64,000 nt of DNA, from the NCBI RefSeq assembly GCF_002174305.1, contig NZ_MIJB01000015.1, forward strand, positions 1 through 64,000, written 5' to 3'. Source of the DNA: Aeromicrobium sp. PE09-221 (lineage in GTDB: Bacteria; Actinomycetota; Actinomycetes; Propionibacteriales; Nocardioidaceae). Numbering within the stretch: the stretch's first letter is position 1; every line of letters starts with the position of its first letter. This document shows positions 47,881-57,034 of the stretch, piece after piece. Below the pieces are notes generated by a model, which was not told the origin of the DNA, made no database searches, and saw nothing but the letters and a program-made list of their open reading frames with translations. Made by a program: the position numbers and the translations under genes.

Positions 47881-48858
47881 TCAGCGCTCCTTCGCCAACG
47901 ACCGGGCGAGCTCCAGCGCATCTTCGGCCAGTGTGCAGGTCCTGTCGTCATCGCTCATATAGAGCGGGACGGCCCGCGCGGTGATACCGGCGGACTCGAT
48001 CCGCGGCACGTCCCCCGCATCGATGGTGTCGACCAGCCAGCCGTCGAGCACCCCGGTATGGAGGCGGGCGCCGTGGAACTCGGCGACACCCGCGGCGCTC
48101 ACCTCGAGACCGAGCCCGCCGAGGAGCTGATCGGCCATGCCGCGTACATGGCCGCCGTCGATGATCGGCGAGACCCCGACGACCGGTGCTGGCGCACGCC
48201 GCAGGAGCTCCCGCACCCCCGGCACCCTGAGGATGGGGGCGATGGAGACGATCGGATTCGACGGAGCGATCACGATCGCGTCGGCATCCTCCACGGCCTC
48301 GATGACGCCCGGGGCCGGGACCGCCGCCTCGATACCCTCATATCTCAACGACCGGATCGGCACCTGCGCCCGGTAGCGGATCCAATACTCCTGGAAGTGC
48401 ACGTCCCGCTCGCCCTCAGGAGTCTCGACGACCAGGCGCGTGGCGACCTCGTCATCGGTCATCGGAACGAGGCGGACACCGGGACGCCATCGGTCACACA
48501 GGCCTTCGGTGACCTGCGACAGCGTCAGCCCTGAGCGCAGTCGACTGGACCGGACCAGGTGGGTGCCGAGATCCCGATCGCCGAGACCGAACCAGGACTC
48601 GGCCTCTCCGTAGTACTCCAGCTCCTGCCGGACATTCCATGTCTCATCCTGGCGGCCCCAGCGTCTCTCGGGGTCGATGCCGCCGCCGAGGGTGTACATG
48701 ACCGAGTCGAGATCGGGGCACACGCGGACGCCGAAGATCCAGAGATCGTCCGCGGTGTTGACGACGGCGGTGATATCGGCATCGGGACGTGCCGCGCGGA
48801 TGCCCTCCAGGAAACGCGCTCCCCCGATCCCGCCGGTGAGCACCACGATGTTCTGCAT
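47881..48858 (-). CDS. fbiA: 2-phospho-L-lactate/PEP transferase (CofD/FbiA)
   Basis: A 325-aa transferase joining the activated phosphoacid to FO. It has VVLTGGIGGARFLEGI, NTADDLWIFGVRVCPDLDSVMYTLGG, ERRWGRQDETWNV, and IAPSNPIVSIAPIL with VGVSPIIDGGHVRGMADQLL. It is the first gene of the F420 operon. A GACACT hexamer six bases before the ATG may give a leaderless transcript. Confidence 0.93.
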   Translation of the reverse strand: MQNIVVLTGGIGGARFLEGIRAARPDADITAVVNTADDLWIFGVRVCPDLDSVMYTLGGGIDPERRWGRQDETWNVRQELEYYGEAESWFGLGDRDLGTHLVRSSRLRSGLTLSQVTEGLCDRWRPGVRLVPMTDDEVATRLVVETPEGERDVHFQEYWIRYRAQVPIRSLRYEGIEAAVPAPGVIEAVEDADAIVIAPSNPIVSIAPILRVPGVRELLRRAPAPVVGVSPIIDGGHVRGMADQLLGGLGLEVSAAGVAEFHGARLHTGVLDGWLVDTIDAGDVPRIESAGITARAVPLYMSDDDRTCTLAEDALELARSLAKER

Positions 48859-48864
48859 GACCTC

Positions 48865-48870
48865 AGTGTC
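48865..48870 (-). promoter_or_regulatory. Leaderless -10-like element of fbiA
   Basis: GACACT on the minus strand, six bases before ATG 48858. Confidence 0.42.
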
Positions 48871-48874
48871 GCGT

Positions 48875-49705
48875 TCAGTCGACCTCGACGTCGTCGCGGA
48901 CCCCTCGCCATGCGGTGGTGCCGCCGTCGACCGGGAGGTTCGCACCGGTGATGAAGGACGCATCGTCGCTGGCCAGGAAGCAGACCGCGGCGGCGATCTC
49001 CTCCACCTCACCGAAGCGCGGTAGCAGATGCGTGCCGTACATGGCGCGGGCACGGGCGATCTTGTCGTCGGCGGCGTCCAGATGCGATTGACTCATCGGC
49101 GTGCGGATCGAGCCGGGCGAGAAGGCGTTGACCCGGATGTGCGGTGCCAGGCCGACCGCCGCCGTCCGTGTCAGCTGCAGGACGGCCGCCTTGCTGACGG
49201 AGTAGGCCGTCATCGGCGAGCCGTTCATGCCCGCGACGGACGCGGCGTTGACGATGGAGGGACCTCGAGAAGACTCCATCAGGTAGGGCGTGGCCGCCTT
49301 GATCGCGAGCCAGACGGCCTTGAGGTTGATGTCCATGACGGCATCCCACGCCGTCTCCTCGAGTTCGTGCACGCGAACGCGATCGGGATCGGTGAACACG
49401 TGGTCGAGCACGCCCGCATTGTTCACGAGCGTGTCCAGGCCACCCGCCCGCCGCGCGAAGTCGTCGACCATCGCGGTGACCTGCTCACCACGCGCCAGAT
49501 CCACCTCGATCTCGGAGACCTGCGTACCGAGGCCCTCGAGCTCCACTGCGAGGGTGCGCAGACCGTCGACATCGCGGTCGGCGATGCCGGCATGGGCGGC
49601 TCCGCGGCGTGCGACCTCCAGGGCGATCTCGCGCCCCATCCCCTGTGCGGCACCGGTGATGAGGATGCGCTTGCCATCGAGCATGTCGTGTCCCTTCGAG
49701 GTCAT
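48875..49705 (-). CDS. Short-chain dehydrogenase/reductase (island, SDR 1)
   Basis: A 276-aa classical SDR. It has the cofactor motif TGAAQGMGREIA, the acidic tail DRDVDGL favouring NAD, NNAGVL, catalytic Ser in NAASVAGM and the YSVSK tetrad. Its ATG overlaps the stop of the next SDR (ATGA), so both are in one operon of the catabolic island. Substrate unknown; oxidation of a hydroxy compound is likely. Confidence 0.88.
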   Translation of the reverse strand: MTSKGHDMLDGKRILITGAAQGMGREIALEVARRGAAHAGIADRDVDGLRTLAVELEGLGTQVSEIEVDLARGEQVTAMVDDFARRAGGLDTLVNNAGVLDHVFTDPDRVRVHELEETAWDAVMDINLKAVWLAIKAATPYLMESSRGPSIVNAASVAGMNGSPMTAYSVSKAAVLQLTRTAAVGLAPHIRVNAFSPGSIRTPMSQSHLDAADDKIARARAMYGTHLLPRFGEVEEIAAAVCFLASDDASFITGANLPVDGGTTAWRGVRDDVEVD

Positions 49706-50535
49706 GAGGTCCGCCCTCCTTCGAGCAGGGCGCCGCGGCCGGCGTGGGTCGGCTGGGCGAAGGCGGCCGAACCGGAGGCATGGGTGTAGCCGGCGTCGAC
49801 GAAGACCTCGCTGCCGGTCATATATCGGGCGTCCTCGCTAGCGAGGAAGGCCATCGCTCCGGCAATGTCATCGGGCTGGCCGGCGCGGTCGAGCATCGCC
49901 GATGATGTCATCGTCTCCGTGGCCTGGTCGAGGGCCGTCGCATCGCCGGTGATCGCCGCCGCCGTCATGGGTGAGACCACCGCTCCGGGCACGACGGTGT
50001 TGACCCGGATGCCGAAGGGTCTCAGCTCGGCCGCGACGGAGCGGACCAGACCGATCACACCCGCCTTCGTGGCGCTGTAGACGTGGGGTCCGGCTCCCCC
50101 GATGATCCCACCGGGACTGGCGGTGACGATGATGCTGCCGCTGCGTTGCGGCTGCATCACGCGCGCAGCGTGCTTAAGGCACAGGATGACACCGCGCAGG
50201 TTCACCGCGATCGTCAGATCGACATCGGCGGTGCGTTGTTCGGAGATCGGGCCGATCGCGCCGAAGACGGCGGCATTGGCGACGAAGACGTCCAGGCGCC
50301 CATGCCGCTCCTGGACGGTATCGACGAGTCCGGCGATGCTGTTCTCATCGGTGACATCGGTGGCCACGAACTCGGCTCGGTCACCGAGCCGACCGGCGAG
50401 TTCGCGAGCAGGGTCGGCCTGCACGTCGGCGATGACGACATGGGCGCCCTCGTCGACGAACCGGGCGACTGTCGCTGCACCGATCCCGGTAGCACCTCCG
50501 GTGACGATGACCACGGCTTGGTTCAGTCCACGCAT
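49702..50535 (-). CDS. Short-chain dehydrogenase/reductase (island, SDR 2)
   Basis: A 277-aa SDR with TGGATGIGAATVARF, IADVQADPA (NAD type), ANAAVFG, the TASPGG Ser region and YSATK. It is the first gene of the two-SDR operon. AGGAGG lies four bases before the ATG, and a TATATAT stretch near 50562 on the minus strand could be the -10. It has an unusually AT-rich upstream region compared with the rest of the window. Confidence 0.88.
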   Translation of the reverse strand: MRGLNQAVVIVTGGATGIGAATVARFVDEGAHVVIADVQADPARELAGRLGDRAEFVATDVTDENSIAGLVDTVQERHGRLDVFVANAAVFGAIGPISEQRTADVDLTIAVNLRGVILCLKHAARVMQPQRSGSIIVTASPGGIIGGAGPHVYSATKAGVIGLVRSVAAELRPFGIRVNTVVPGAVVSPMTAAAITGDATALDQATETMTSSAMLDRAGQPDDIAGAMAFLASEDARYMTGSEVFVDAGYTHASGSAAFAQPTHAGRGALLEGGRTS

Positions 50536-50679
50536 ACTGGCCTCCTAATCCATGCTAACGATATATATAGAAAGGCCTCACGGCTAGGGCGCACCGATAA
50601 TCGCGGCCTCGTCGAAGTAGCGGGGTGGCGCACGAGGAGACCCTGCGAGCACGTGAGCGGCCGGCACCGCGCCGCTGGG

Positions 50680-51789
50680 TCAGTGCGGACCGCGGAGCTC
50701 GCCGATCGCCGCGAGGCAACCTGCCACCATGTCGTCGACGATCTGCCGCGTCGGGCGGAGCTCGGTCATCCGGCCGACCACCTGGCCGACGAAGAAGGAC
50801 GTCAGGTCACCGACATCGCGGCCCTCCTCCGCCGCAGCCTCGATGAGCGCCCAGGCATCCTTCGACAACAGCAGCTGTTGGTCCATCGGCAGGATCTCGG
50901 GCGCATCCGAGCGCTCCCAGGCATCATGCCAGGCCGATCTGAGCTGACGCGCGGGCTTGCCCGTCCGGGCGGCGGAACGCACCGTGTCGCCGCTGCCGGC
51001 TCGCAGCAACCGCCGCTTCACCGTCATCGGCGTGACGTCCTCCTCACTCGCGAGCCACACCGAACCGCACCAGGCCCCGGCCGCCCCCAACGCGAGGCTC
51101 GCGGCGAGCTGCCGTCCGTCGGCGATCCCGCCCGCCGCCAGCACCGGCACGTCACCGGCGAGGTCGACGATCTCCGGGGTCAACACCATCGTGGCGATCG
51201 AGCCGGTGTGGCCACCGGCCTCGGTGCCCTGGGCGACGAGCAGGTCGACTCCGAGATCGAGTTGCCGGCGAGCGTGTGCGGAGGAGCCGATGAGCGCCGC
51301 CACCAGCACGTCCTCGGCGTGGGCACGCTCGACCAGACGGGCCGGGGCCGGCCCGAGGGCATTGGCCACGAGTGCCGGACGATGCGCGAAGGTCACGTCG
51401 AGCAGCGCTTCCACCCCGGCCGAGGAGATCGAGGTGGTCGTCGTCGAGCCATGACCGAGCGCACCGAGCCCTGGTGCCTCGATCCCGTGCTCGGCAAGCA
51501 GATCCCTGACGAACTCGATGTGCGAGGAGGGAAGCGGACTCCTCGCCGACTCCGTCATCGGACCGGGTGGCACGAGGAGATCGACCCCGAAAGGCGCCCC
51601 ACCGCACCGCTCCGCGATCCACGTGAGGTGACGATCGAGCTCATCGGGGCCGTACGGTGTGGCCGCCAGGACGCCCAGACCGCCAGCGGAACTCACCTCG
51701 GCGACGACACCGGGTGATCGACTGAACCCGGCGAGGGGGAGATCGAGCCCCAGCATCCTCGTGAACCGCGTGTCGACGATCACACTCAC
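50680..51789 (-). CDS. Nitronate monooxygenase-like FMN enzyme
   Basis: A 369-aa TIM-barrel flavoprotein of the NMO/2-nitropropane dioxygenase family. It has PLAGFSRSPGVVAEVSSAGGLGVLAATPY, the VAQGTEAGGHTGSIATMVL loop with a His, and PVLAAGGIADGRQLAASLALGAAGAWCGSVWL. Many such genes accompany acyl-CoA breakdown and may act as NADH:quinone or enoyl reductases rather than on nitronates. GTG start overlaps the acyl-CoA dehydrogenase stop, so they are coupled. Confidence 0.82.
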   Translation of the reverse strand: MSVIVDTRFTRMLGLDLPLAGFSRSPGVVAEVSSAGGLGVLAATPYGPDELDRHLTWIAERCGGAPFGVDLLVPPGPMTESARSPLPSSHIEFVRDLLAEHGIEAPGLGALGHGSTTTTSISSAGVEALLDVTFAHRPALVANALGPAPARLVERAHAEDVLVAALIGSSAHARRQLDLGVDLLVAQGTEAGGHTGSIATMVLTPEIVDLAGDVPVLAAGGIADGRQLAASLALGAAGAWCGSVWLASEEDVTPMTVKRRLLRAGSGDTVRSAARTGKPARQLRSAWHDAWERSDAPEILPMDQQLLLSKDAWALIEAAAEEGRDVGDLTSFFVGQVVGRMTELRPTRQIVDDMVAGCLAAIGELRGPH

Positions 51790-53825
51790 CGCGGCAGCCC
51801 CATCGCCCGAGCGATGATGCCTCGCTGGATGTCATTGGTGCCGCCACCGATCACGTACATCGGGGCCAGTCTCAACATGGCCTCATAACGGCCCTCGAGG
51901 ACGGCCTCGGGACCCAGCAGATCGAGTGCCGTGCGGCCGAACTCCTCGGCAAGATGCCCGCTGAGCACCGCCGACACGGGTCCGAGAATCCGGGCCTCAT
52001 CACCGTCCATCGCCCGGGTGGCCTTCACCACGAGGACCCGAGCCGCCTGAAGACGCGCTGCTACCGACCCGAGCCGGTCGACGGCGACCGGGTCGATATC
52101 GCGACGCCCGCGCACCTCGCGCAGCAGAGCATCGAAATGGCCGAGGAGCGTCGCGGCGATACCGCCCATCAGCACGCGTTCGGCGGCAAGGGCATCGGTG
52201 ATGACCCGCCAGCCGTCGTTGACCTCACCGACGCGAGCTGTGTCCGGGACACGGACATCATCGTAGAAGACCGAACAGGAGATCTCCCCGGACAGCGCCC
52301 GGTGTTGCTGCACGGTGATACCCGGCGTGTCCATCGGCACCAGGAAGATCGTGATCCCGGCGTGACGCGGCTGCGCCTCCGGATCCGTGCGCACCGCCAG
52401 CCATACGTGTGAGGCCGTGTGGGCACGCGTGGTCCACAGCTTCTGCCCGCGGATCACCCAGTCATCGCCCTCACGCACGGCTCGAGTGCTGAGTGAAGCG
52501 AGATCCGAGCCGGCTTCGGGTTCGGAATATCCCAAGCAGAAGGCCATGCGGCCCTCCCGCAGGAGGGGCAGGAAGTCCGCCTTCTGCTCGGCACTGCCGT
52601 GACGCAGCAGCGAGTGCCCGATCAGCATGGTCGCGCTCATCGCCCGGTCGACGGGACCGCCGGCGTATTTCATCTCCTCGTTGAGCACCACCTGCTCTTC
52701 CAACGAAGCGGCACGTCCCCCGTGCTCCCGCGGCCATGAGAGGGCGAAGAGGCCCGCGGCGGCGGCAGCGGCCCGCACCCCCTCAGTGTCGAAACCGTCC
52801 TCTCGCCGGTGAGCATCGAGGAGCTCGCGTATCTCCCGGCGCAACCGCTCGGCCCTCTCCCCGAGATCGAGCGATGGCAGACCACCGCCTTCGGCGAGGA
52901 GCAAGGTGGGGAGTCCGTACGACGCCGCGACAGCTCCTTCGAGCGAACGCAGTCGCGACACCTCGGCGTGGACGAAGCGGAACAGCCACGCCACCTCGTG
53001 CTCGTCGAAATATCCGATCGCGCCGAGCGTGTGCTGGGCCCCGGCGAGGACATCGACCGCGTGATCGCGGGCGTGACGCGCGGCGAGGGCGCAGGCGAGC
53101 GTCGCCGGACCTCGCATCGCACTCCGCGTGGCCTCCTCGACGAGCGCATCGTGGGCAAGCACGTCGATCTGCCCGGTGGCGACTCTCTGCTGTACGGCGC
53201 CGAAGGAACCGATGGCCTTTCCGAACTGGCGCCGCGTAGTGGAGTGCTCGACCGCGAGTCGATGGGCGCGACGGCAGGCGCCGCCGAGTCGCGCAGCGGA
53301 CGCGAGCCGCAGCACGGCGATGCTCTCCTCCACGAGACCGGGATCGACCTGCAGGTCTTCGGCGGTACCCACCGTCACACGAGACCAGTCGGGCACGGGG
53401 AGACCGGGCGCGGGAGTCGAGCGCTCGACCGGCAGGAGTCGTGCCCCCGGTCCGATGGCATCGAGTTCGATCACATGGGTCGCTTCGACCGGGACAAGCG
53501 CCTCGGCGGCTCGGCCGACACAGACGACGGGACGGACGGTACCGGTTTCCAGGTCCAGGCCGGGCACCAGGAGCGACGCGACATAGGCGTCGGCGAGCGG
53601 GAGGGGACAGGCTCGCTCGCCGAGGATGCCCTCGGCGGCGATGAGACAGTCGATCGCTCCGGCGGAGCCGAGTTCGAACCATCCCTGCTGTGCCGCCACA
53701 GCGCGCAGCTTCTCGAGGTCTGCCACCGGCGCTGCAGTGGCATCGGGCCACACGGCTTCGAGCGCGCCCTCCACCGACCGTACGAAATCGCGAACCTCGG
53801 GATTTACTGATCGACTATCGTTCAT
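51786..53825 (-). CDS. Double acyl-CoA dehydrogenase (tandem fusion)
   Basis: A 679-aa protein with two acyl-CoA dehydrogenase modules. The first (about 1-310) is diverged, keeping RRQFGKAIGSFGAVQQ and TLGAIGYFDEHEVAW. The second (about 320-679) has FCLGYSEPEAGSDLASLSTRA, WTTRAHTASHVWLAVRT, and the GGGTNDIQRGIIARAMGLPR end. Fused FadE proteins like this are common in mycolata and oxidise bulky acyl-CoAs. A perfect CGTTCATGAACG palindrome covers its ATG and lies between it and the divergent TetR gene. Confidence 0.87.
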   Translation of the reverse strand: MNDSRSVNPEVRDFVRSVEGALEAVWPDATAAPVADLEKLRAVAAQQGWFELGSAGAIDCLIAAEGILGERACPLPLADAYVASLLVPGLDLETGTVRPVVCVGRAAEALVPVEATHVIELDAIGPGARLLPVERSTPAPGLPVPDWSRVTVGTAEDLQVDPGLVEESIAVLRLASAARLGGACRRAHRLAVEHSTTRRQFGKAIGSFGAVQQRVATGQIDVLAHDALVEEATRSAMRGPATLACALAARHARDHAVDVLAGAQHTLGAIGYFDEHEVAWLFRFVHAEVSRLRSLEGAVAASYGLPTLLLAEGGGLPSLDLGERAERLRREIRELLDAHRREDGFDTEGVRAAAAAAGLFALSWPREHGGRAASLEEQVVLNEEMKYAGGPVDRAMSATMLIGHSLLRHGSAEQKADFLPLLREGRMAFCLGYSEPEAGSDLASLSTRAVREGDDWVIRGQKLWTTRAHTASHVWLAVRTDPEAQPRHAGITIFLVPMDTPGITVQQHRALSGEISCSVFYDDVRVPDTARVGEVNDGWRVITDALAAERVLMGGIAATLLGHFDALLREVRGRRDIDPVAVDRLGSVAARLQAARVLVVKATRAMDGDEARILGPVSAVLSGHLAEEFGRTALDLLGPEAVLEGRYEAMLRLAPMYVIGGGTNDIQRGIIARAMGLPR

Positions 53826-53844
53826 GAACGAAATACTGAACGAT
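53817..53844. promoter_or_regulatory. Predicted TetR operator between acyl-CoA dehydrogenase and TetR genes
   Basis: CGTTCATGAACG (53819-53830) is a perfect palindrome. A wider inverted repeat uses ATCGTTCA (53817-53824) and TGAACGAT (53837-53844). It overlaps the start of the acyl-CoA dehydrogenase gene and lies just upstream of the TetR promoter, so binding could repress both. Confidence 0.55.
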
Positions 53845-53865
53845 GGCCGTCTGAAATACAAGCGG

Positions 53866-53871
53866 TACCCT
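53866..53871 (+). promoter_or_regulatory. Leaderless -10 element of island TetR gene
   Basis: TACCCT, six bases before GTG 53878. It favours this start over ATG 53824. Confidence 0.53.
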
Positions 53872-53877
53872 CGCGCT

Positions 53878-54480
53878 GTGGAAAGCACCTCCCCGGGCCG
53901 GCCGCGCGACCCCGCCGTGGACGAGCGGATCACGGCGGCTGCCGTCGAGGTCTTCGCCCGGCAGGGGTGGACCGGCTTCAGCCTCGATGCCGTCGCGCGC
54001 ACCGCCGGGGTCGGGAAGGCCTCGATTTACCTGCGCTGGAGCGACAAGGAGGCACTACTGACCGATGCCATGGCGGCCGTGTTCGCACCGATCGCCCATA
54101 TCGACTCCGGCACATTGCGCGGCGACCTCGAACAGCTCGCCGCCCTCCTGTTGACCCTCTATGCCGACGGGGTGCGCGGAACGGCCGCGCGACGCATCGT
54201 CGTCGAGTCGGAGGTGACAGAGACGGTGCGCGATCGCTGGGCGACCGTACGGTCCGAGCAGATCGCCACCACCCGCGCGATCGTCCGCCGGGCGGTCGAG
54301 CGGGGTGAGCTCGCGACCGATGCCCCGGTCGCCCTCCTCCTCGACAGCCTCTGCGGCGCGGCGATGCTCCATCCCGTCGCAGTGCCTGCCGATCACCTGA
54401 CACAGGATGCGCTCGCACGCCATGCCGCTGCGATGGTCGACTTCGTCCTCGCGGGGGCCGCCGCCTACACCCGCAGGTAA
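53878..54480 (+). CDS. TetR-family repressor of the catabolic island
   Basis: A 200-aa TetR regulator. The helix-turn-helix is VFARQGWTGFSLDAVARTAGVGKASIYLRWSDKEALL (about residues 20-56). The C-terminal ligand domain is of the TetR_C_16-like type. It is divergent from the double acyl-CoA dehydrogenase and probably senses an acyl-CoA or pathway intermediate. The GTG start is supported by the TACCCT hexamer and by the usual short N-terminus before the helix-turn-helix. An ATG at 53824 would add 18 residues. Confidence 0.85.
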   Translation: MESTSPGRPRDPAVDERITAAAVEVFARQGWTGFSLDAVARTAGVGKASIYLRWSDKEALLTDAMAAVFAPIAHIDSGTLRGDLEQLAALLLTLYADGVRGTAARRIVVESEVTETVRDRWATVRSEQIATTRAIVRRAVERGELATDAPVALLLDSLCGAAMLHPVAVPADHLTQDALARHAAAMVDFVLAGAAAYTRR

Positions 54481-54519
54481 GCGGCGGACGTGCCTCTTCA
54501 ACGCGATCGCGACTATGCA

Positions 54520-55317
54520 TCAGGACGCAGGATGTGGAACGCCGCCGTAGTACGCCCTGCCTGCGGAACCGGGCACCGCATCACCGCCGTCGATGACCAC
54601 GGTCGCGCCGTTGACCCGGTGGGCACGGGAAAGGAAGTACGCGGCCTCTGCGACATCCTCGCTCGTGGTGGGCACGCCGGACGAGGATCGTGAGGCCAGC
54701 TGCTCGTAGGCGCGCTCCACATCGGCGGGCCCGGTGCCGACGAGGCCGGCCGACAGTGAGCTCACCGTGGCACCGGGAGCCACCGCATTGGCGGTCAGCC
54801 CGTACGGCGCGATCTCGACGGCCACGGACTCCACGAGGCCCTTCACCGCGTGCTTCGCCGCGGTGTACAGATGGGGACCGAGACCGCCTCGCACGCTCGC
54901 GACCGAAGCCGTCGCCACGAGGGCTCCGCGACCCTGGGGGCGCATGTGCGCCACGCCGTGCTTGAAGGCCAGGAACACACTCGTGAAGAGCCGGTCCATC
55001 GTGGCCCGCGCGTCGTCCACCGCGGTGCCTTCCAGGAGGCCGGTGACACCGACCGCTCCGGCATTCGCGTACACGGCGTCCACTGCGCCGTAGGACGATG
55101 CCGCATCGAACAGCGTCATCGTGTCGGCCTCGCTGGTGGCATCGGCGGCGACGAAACAGGCCGCGGGACCGAGCTCGCGCGCGAGCGACTCACCTTGCTC
55201 CACCGCGAGATCACCGAGCACGACATGTCCGCCGGCGGCCACCACCCGGCGAGCGATCGCGGCGCCGATCCCCCGGGCGCCCCCCGTAACCACCGCCACC
55301 TGAGCGGGATCAGACAT
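54520..55317 (-). CDS. Short-chain dehydrogenase/reductase (island, SDR 3)
   Basis: A 265-aa SDR with TGGARGIGAAIARRV, GDLAVEQGE, ANAGAVG, a TASVASVRGG Ser region and YTAAKHAVKG. The C-terminal end (GGDAVPGSAGRAYYGGVPHPAS) is unusual for a classical SDR. The ATG overlaps the fprB stop by eight bases, so the pair is translationally coupled. Confidence 0.86.
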   Translation of the reverse strand: MSDPAQVAVVTGGARGIGAAIARRVVAAGGHVVLGDLAVEQGESLARELGPAACFVAADATSEADTMTLFDAASSYGAVDAVYANAGAVGVTGLLEGTAVDDARATMDRLFTSVFLAFKHGVAHMRPQGRGALVATASVASVRGGLGPHLYTAAKHAVKGLVESVAVEIAPYGLTANAVAPGATVSSLSAGLVGTGPADVERAYEQLASRSSSGVPTTSEDVAEAAYFLSRAHRVNGATVVIDGGDAVPGSAGRAYYGGVPHPAS

Positions 55318-56962
55318 CCCCGCGACCGATCTGGACGAGGTCCTCGGCTCGGACACTCTTGATCCGCGGACGACCCTCGGGACGACCGGCCGAGCGCTCA
55401 TGCCGGTCGATGCGTTTCCACGCTGCCGCATCGAGCCGATCGGGCACGAGCGTCTCGAGATCATCGCCCATGGCCAGTCCCCGGGGGATCAACCCCTCGC
55501 GCACATCGCGCAACAGGGCGGCCACCGTCTCCTGGGCGCACAACTTGTTCGTACCGATGACCCCTGAGGGACCTCGCTTGATCCAGCCCACGACATAGGC
55601 GCGCCCCGTCCACTGACCCGACGGATCGACCACCTTGCCCTCGTTATTGGGCACCACACCTCGTTCGCCGTCGAAAGGGAGCCCCGGCACCGGTTCACCG
55701 AAATAACCGACGGATCGCAGGACGAGACCACAGTCGATATCCTCGATCTCCCCTGTGGGACGCGCGGCCATGCGGCCCCCTTCCTCCACCAGTTCATTGC
55801 GGGCGATCCGCAGACCGGTCACCCGGGAGTCGCCCAGCACCCCGGTCGGCGAACTCAGGAAGCGCAGGGTCACGATGCGATCATCGGCCTCGGGTTCGGT
55901 CGCCGCCGCCTCGCCGAGCACCTCGACCTTGAGCCGTGCGATGTCATCGACAGGCTCACCGAGCACACCGTCGAGACCCTCGACCCGTACATGAACCCCG
56001 CGCGTGGCGAGCAATCCGAGCAGCTCCGGGGTGGTGAAAGCGGCCTCCGCCGGACCCCGGCGGCCCAGGACCACGACCTCGCGGATCGCCGACGAACGCA
56101 GCGCCTCGAGCGCGTGGTCGGCGATATCAGAGCGCTCCAGCGTGGTGAGATCGGCCGTCAGGATGCGGGCGACGTCGAGAGCCACATTGCCATTGCCGAT
56201 GATGACCGCGCGCTCACCACTGAGATCGAATTCGTGGCCGACCGCCTCGGGATGTCCGTTGTACCAGGCCACGAAGTCAGTGGCGGAGTGGCTGCCCGGG
56301 AGATCCTCCCCCTCGATTCCAAGCCTCCGGTCACGCATCGCACCGACCGCGTAGACGACGGCGTGATAACGATCCTGAAGCTGCTCGAAGGTGAGGTCAA
56401 CACCGATATCGACATTGAGGAACAACCGGAAGCCGGCCCTGCGGAACAGCGAGCCGAACTGCTCGGCGACGACCTTGGTGTCCTGATGGTCCGGGGCCAC
56501 ACCGTATCTCACGAGGCCGAAGGGGACCGGGAGCCGCTCGAACATGTCGATCTCCACGTCCAGGCCCTTCGTCTCCAGCAACTCCTCGGCCACATAGCAC
56601 GCGGAGGGTCCCGAACCGACGACAGCGACGCGCAACGGCTCACCCCAGTCGCCATCCCACTCCCGCCTGCGGGGCGCATTGGCGGTCTGCGGATAGTCGG
56701 CATGCTCCGGGTCGAGGTAGTACCGCGCATTGATCTCCTGGTAGCGCTCCATCGACTCGGGGAGCTCGTAGTCCGGGGCGATCGCCTGGACTGGACAGAC
56801 GTCCATGCAGGCGCCGCATTCGATGCAGACATCCGGGTCGATGTACAACATCTCCGCGGTGCGATAGTCCGGCTCCTCCGGAGTCGGGTGGATGCAATTG
56901 ACCGGGCAGACCGGGACACACGAGGCGTCATTGCAGCAACTCCGGGTGATGACATAGGGCAT
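55310..56962 (-). CDS. fprB: Ferredoxin/ferredoxin-NADP+ reductase fusion (FprB-like)
   Basis: A 550-aa fusion. Residues 1-60 form a 7Fe or 2x[4Fe-4S] ferredoxin with CCNDASCVPVCPVNC and CIECGACMDVCPVQA. From residue 105 an adrenodoxin reductase-like flavoenzyme follows, with VVGSGPSACYVAEELL for FAD, GNGNVALDVARIL for NADP and GWIKRGPSGVIGTNK at the C-terminus. It resembles mycobacterial FprB and would feed electrons to a cytochrome P450 or Rieske oxygenase. No such partner is in the window, so it may lie further along. GAGGAAGG precedes the ATG. It is divergent from the stress protein gene. Confidence 0.9.
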   Translation of the reverse strand: MPYVITRSCCNDASCVPVCPVNCIHPTPEEPDYRTAEMLYIDPDVCIECGACMDVCPVQAIAPDYELPESMERYQEINARYYLDPEHADYPQTANAPRRREWDGDWGEPLRVAVVGSGPSACYVAEELLETKGLDVEIDMFERLPVPFGLVRYGVAPDHQDTKVVAEQFGSLFRRAGFRLFLNVDIGVDLTFEQLQDRYHAVVYAVGAMRDRRLGIEGEDLPGSHSATDFVAWYNGHPEAVGHEFDLSGERAVIIGNGNVALDVARILTADLTTLERSDIADHALEALRSSAIREVVVLGRRGPAEAAFTTPELLGLLATRGVHVRVEGLDGVLGEPVDDIARLKVEVLGEAAATEPEADDRIVTLRFLSSPTGVLGDSRVTGLRIARNELVEEGGRMAARPTGEIEDIDCGLVLRSVGYFGEPVPGLPFDGERGVVPNNEGKVVDPSGQWTGRAYVVGWIKRGPSGVIGTNKLCAQETVAALLRDVREGLIPRGLAMGDDLETLVPDRLDAAAWKRIDRHERSAGRPEGRPRIKSVRAEDLVQIGRGDV

Positions 56963-57034
56963 TGAAGGAGACCTTCCTCACACCAACGACGATTTGAGGT
57001 ATACGATAGTCATAGATTTCCCGAGGAGGAAGAC

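Noticed and set aside
54511..54522. TATGCATCA match to the proposed GntR operator
   Set aside because: Only 9 of 12 bases match and it overlaps the stop of SDR 3 between convergent genes, not a promoter.
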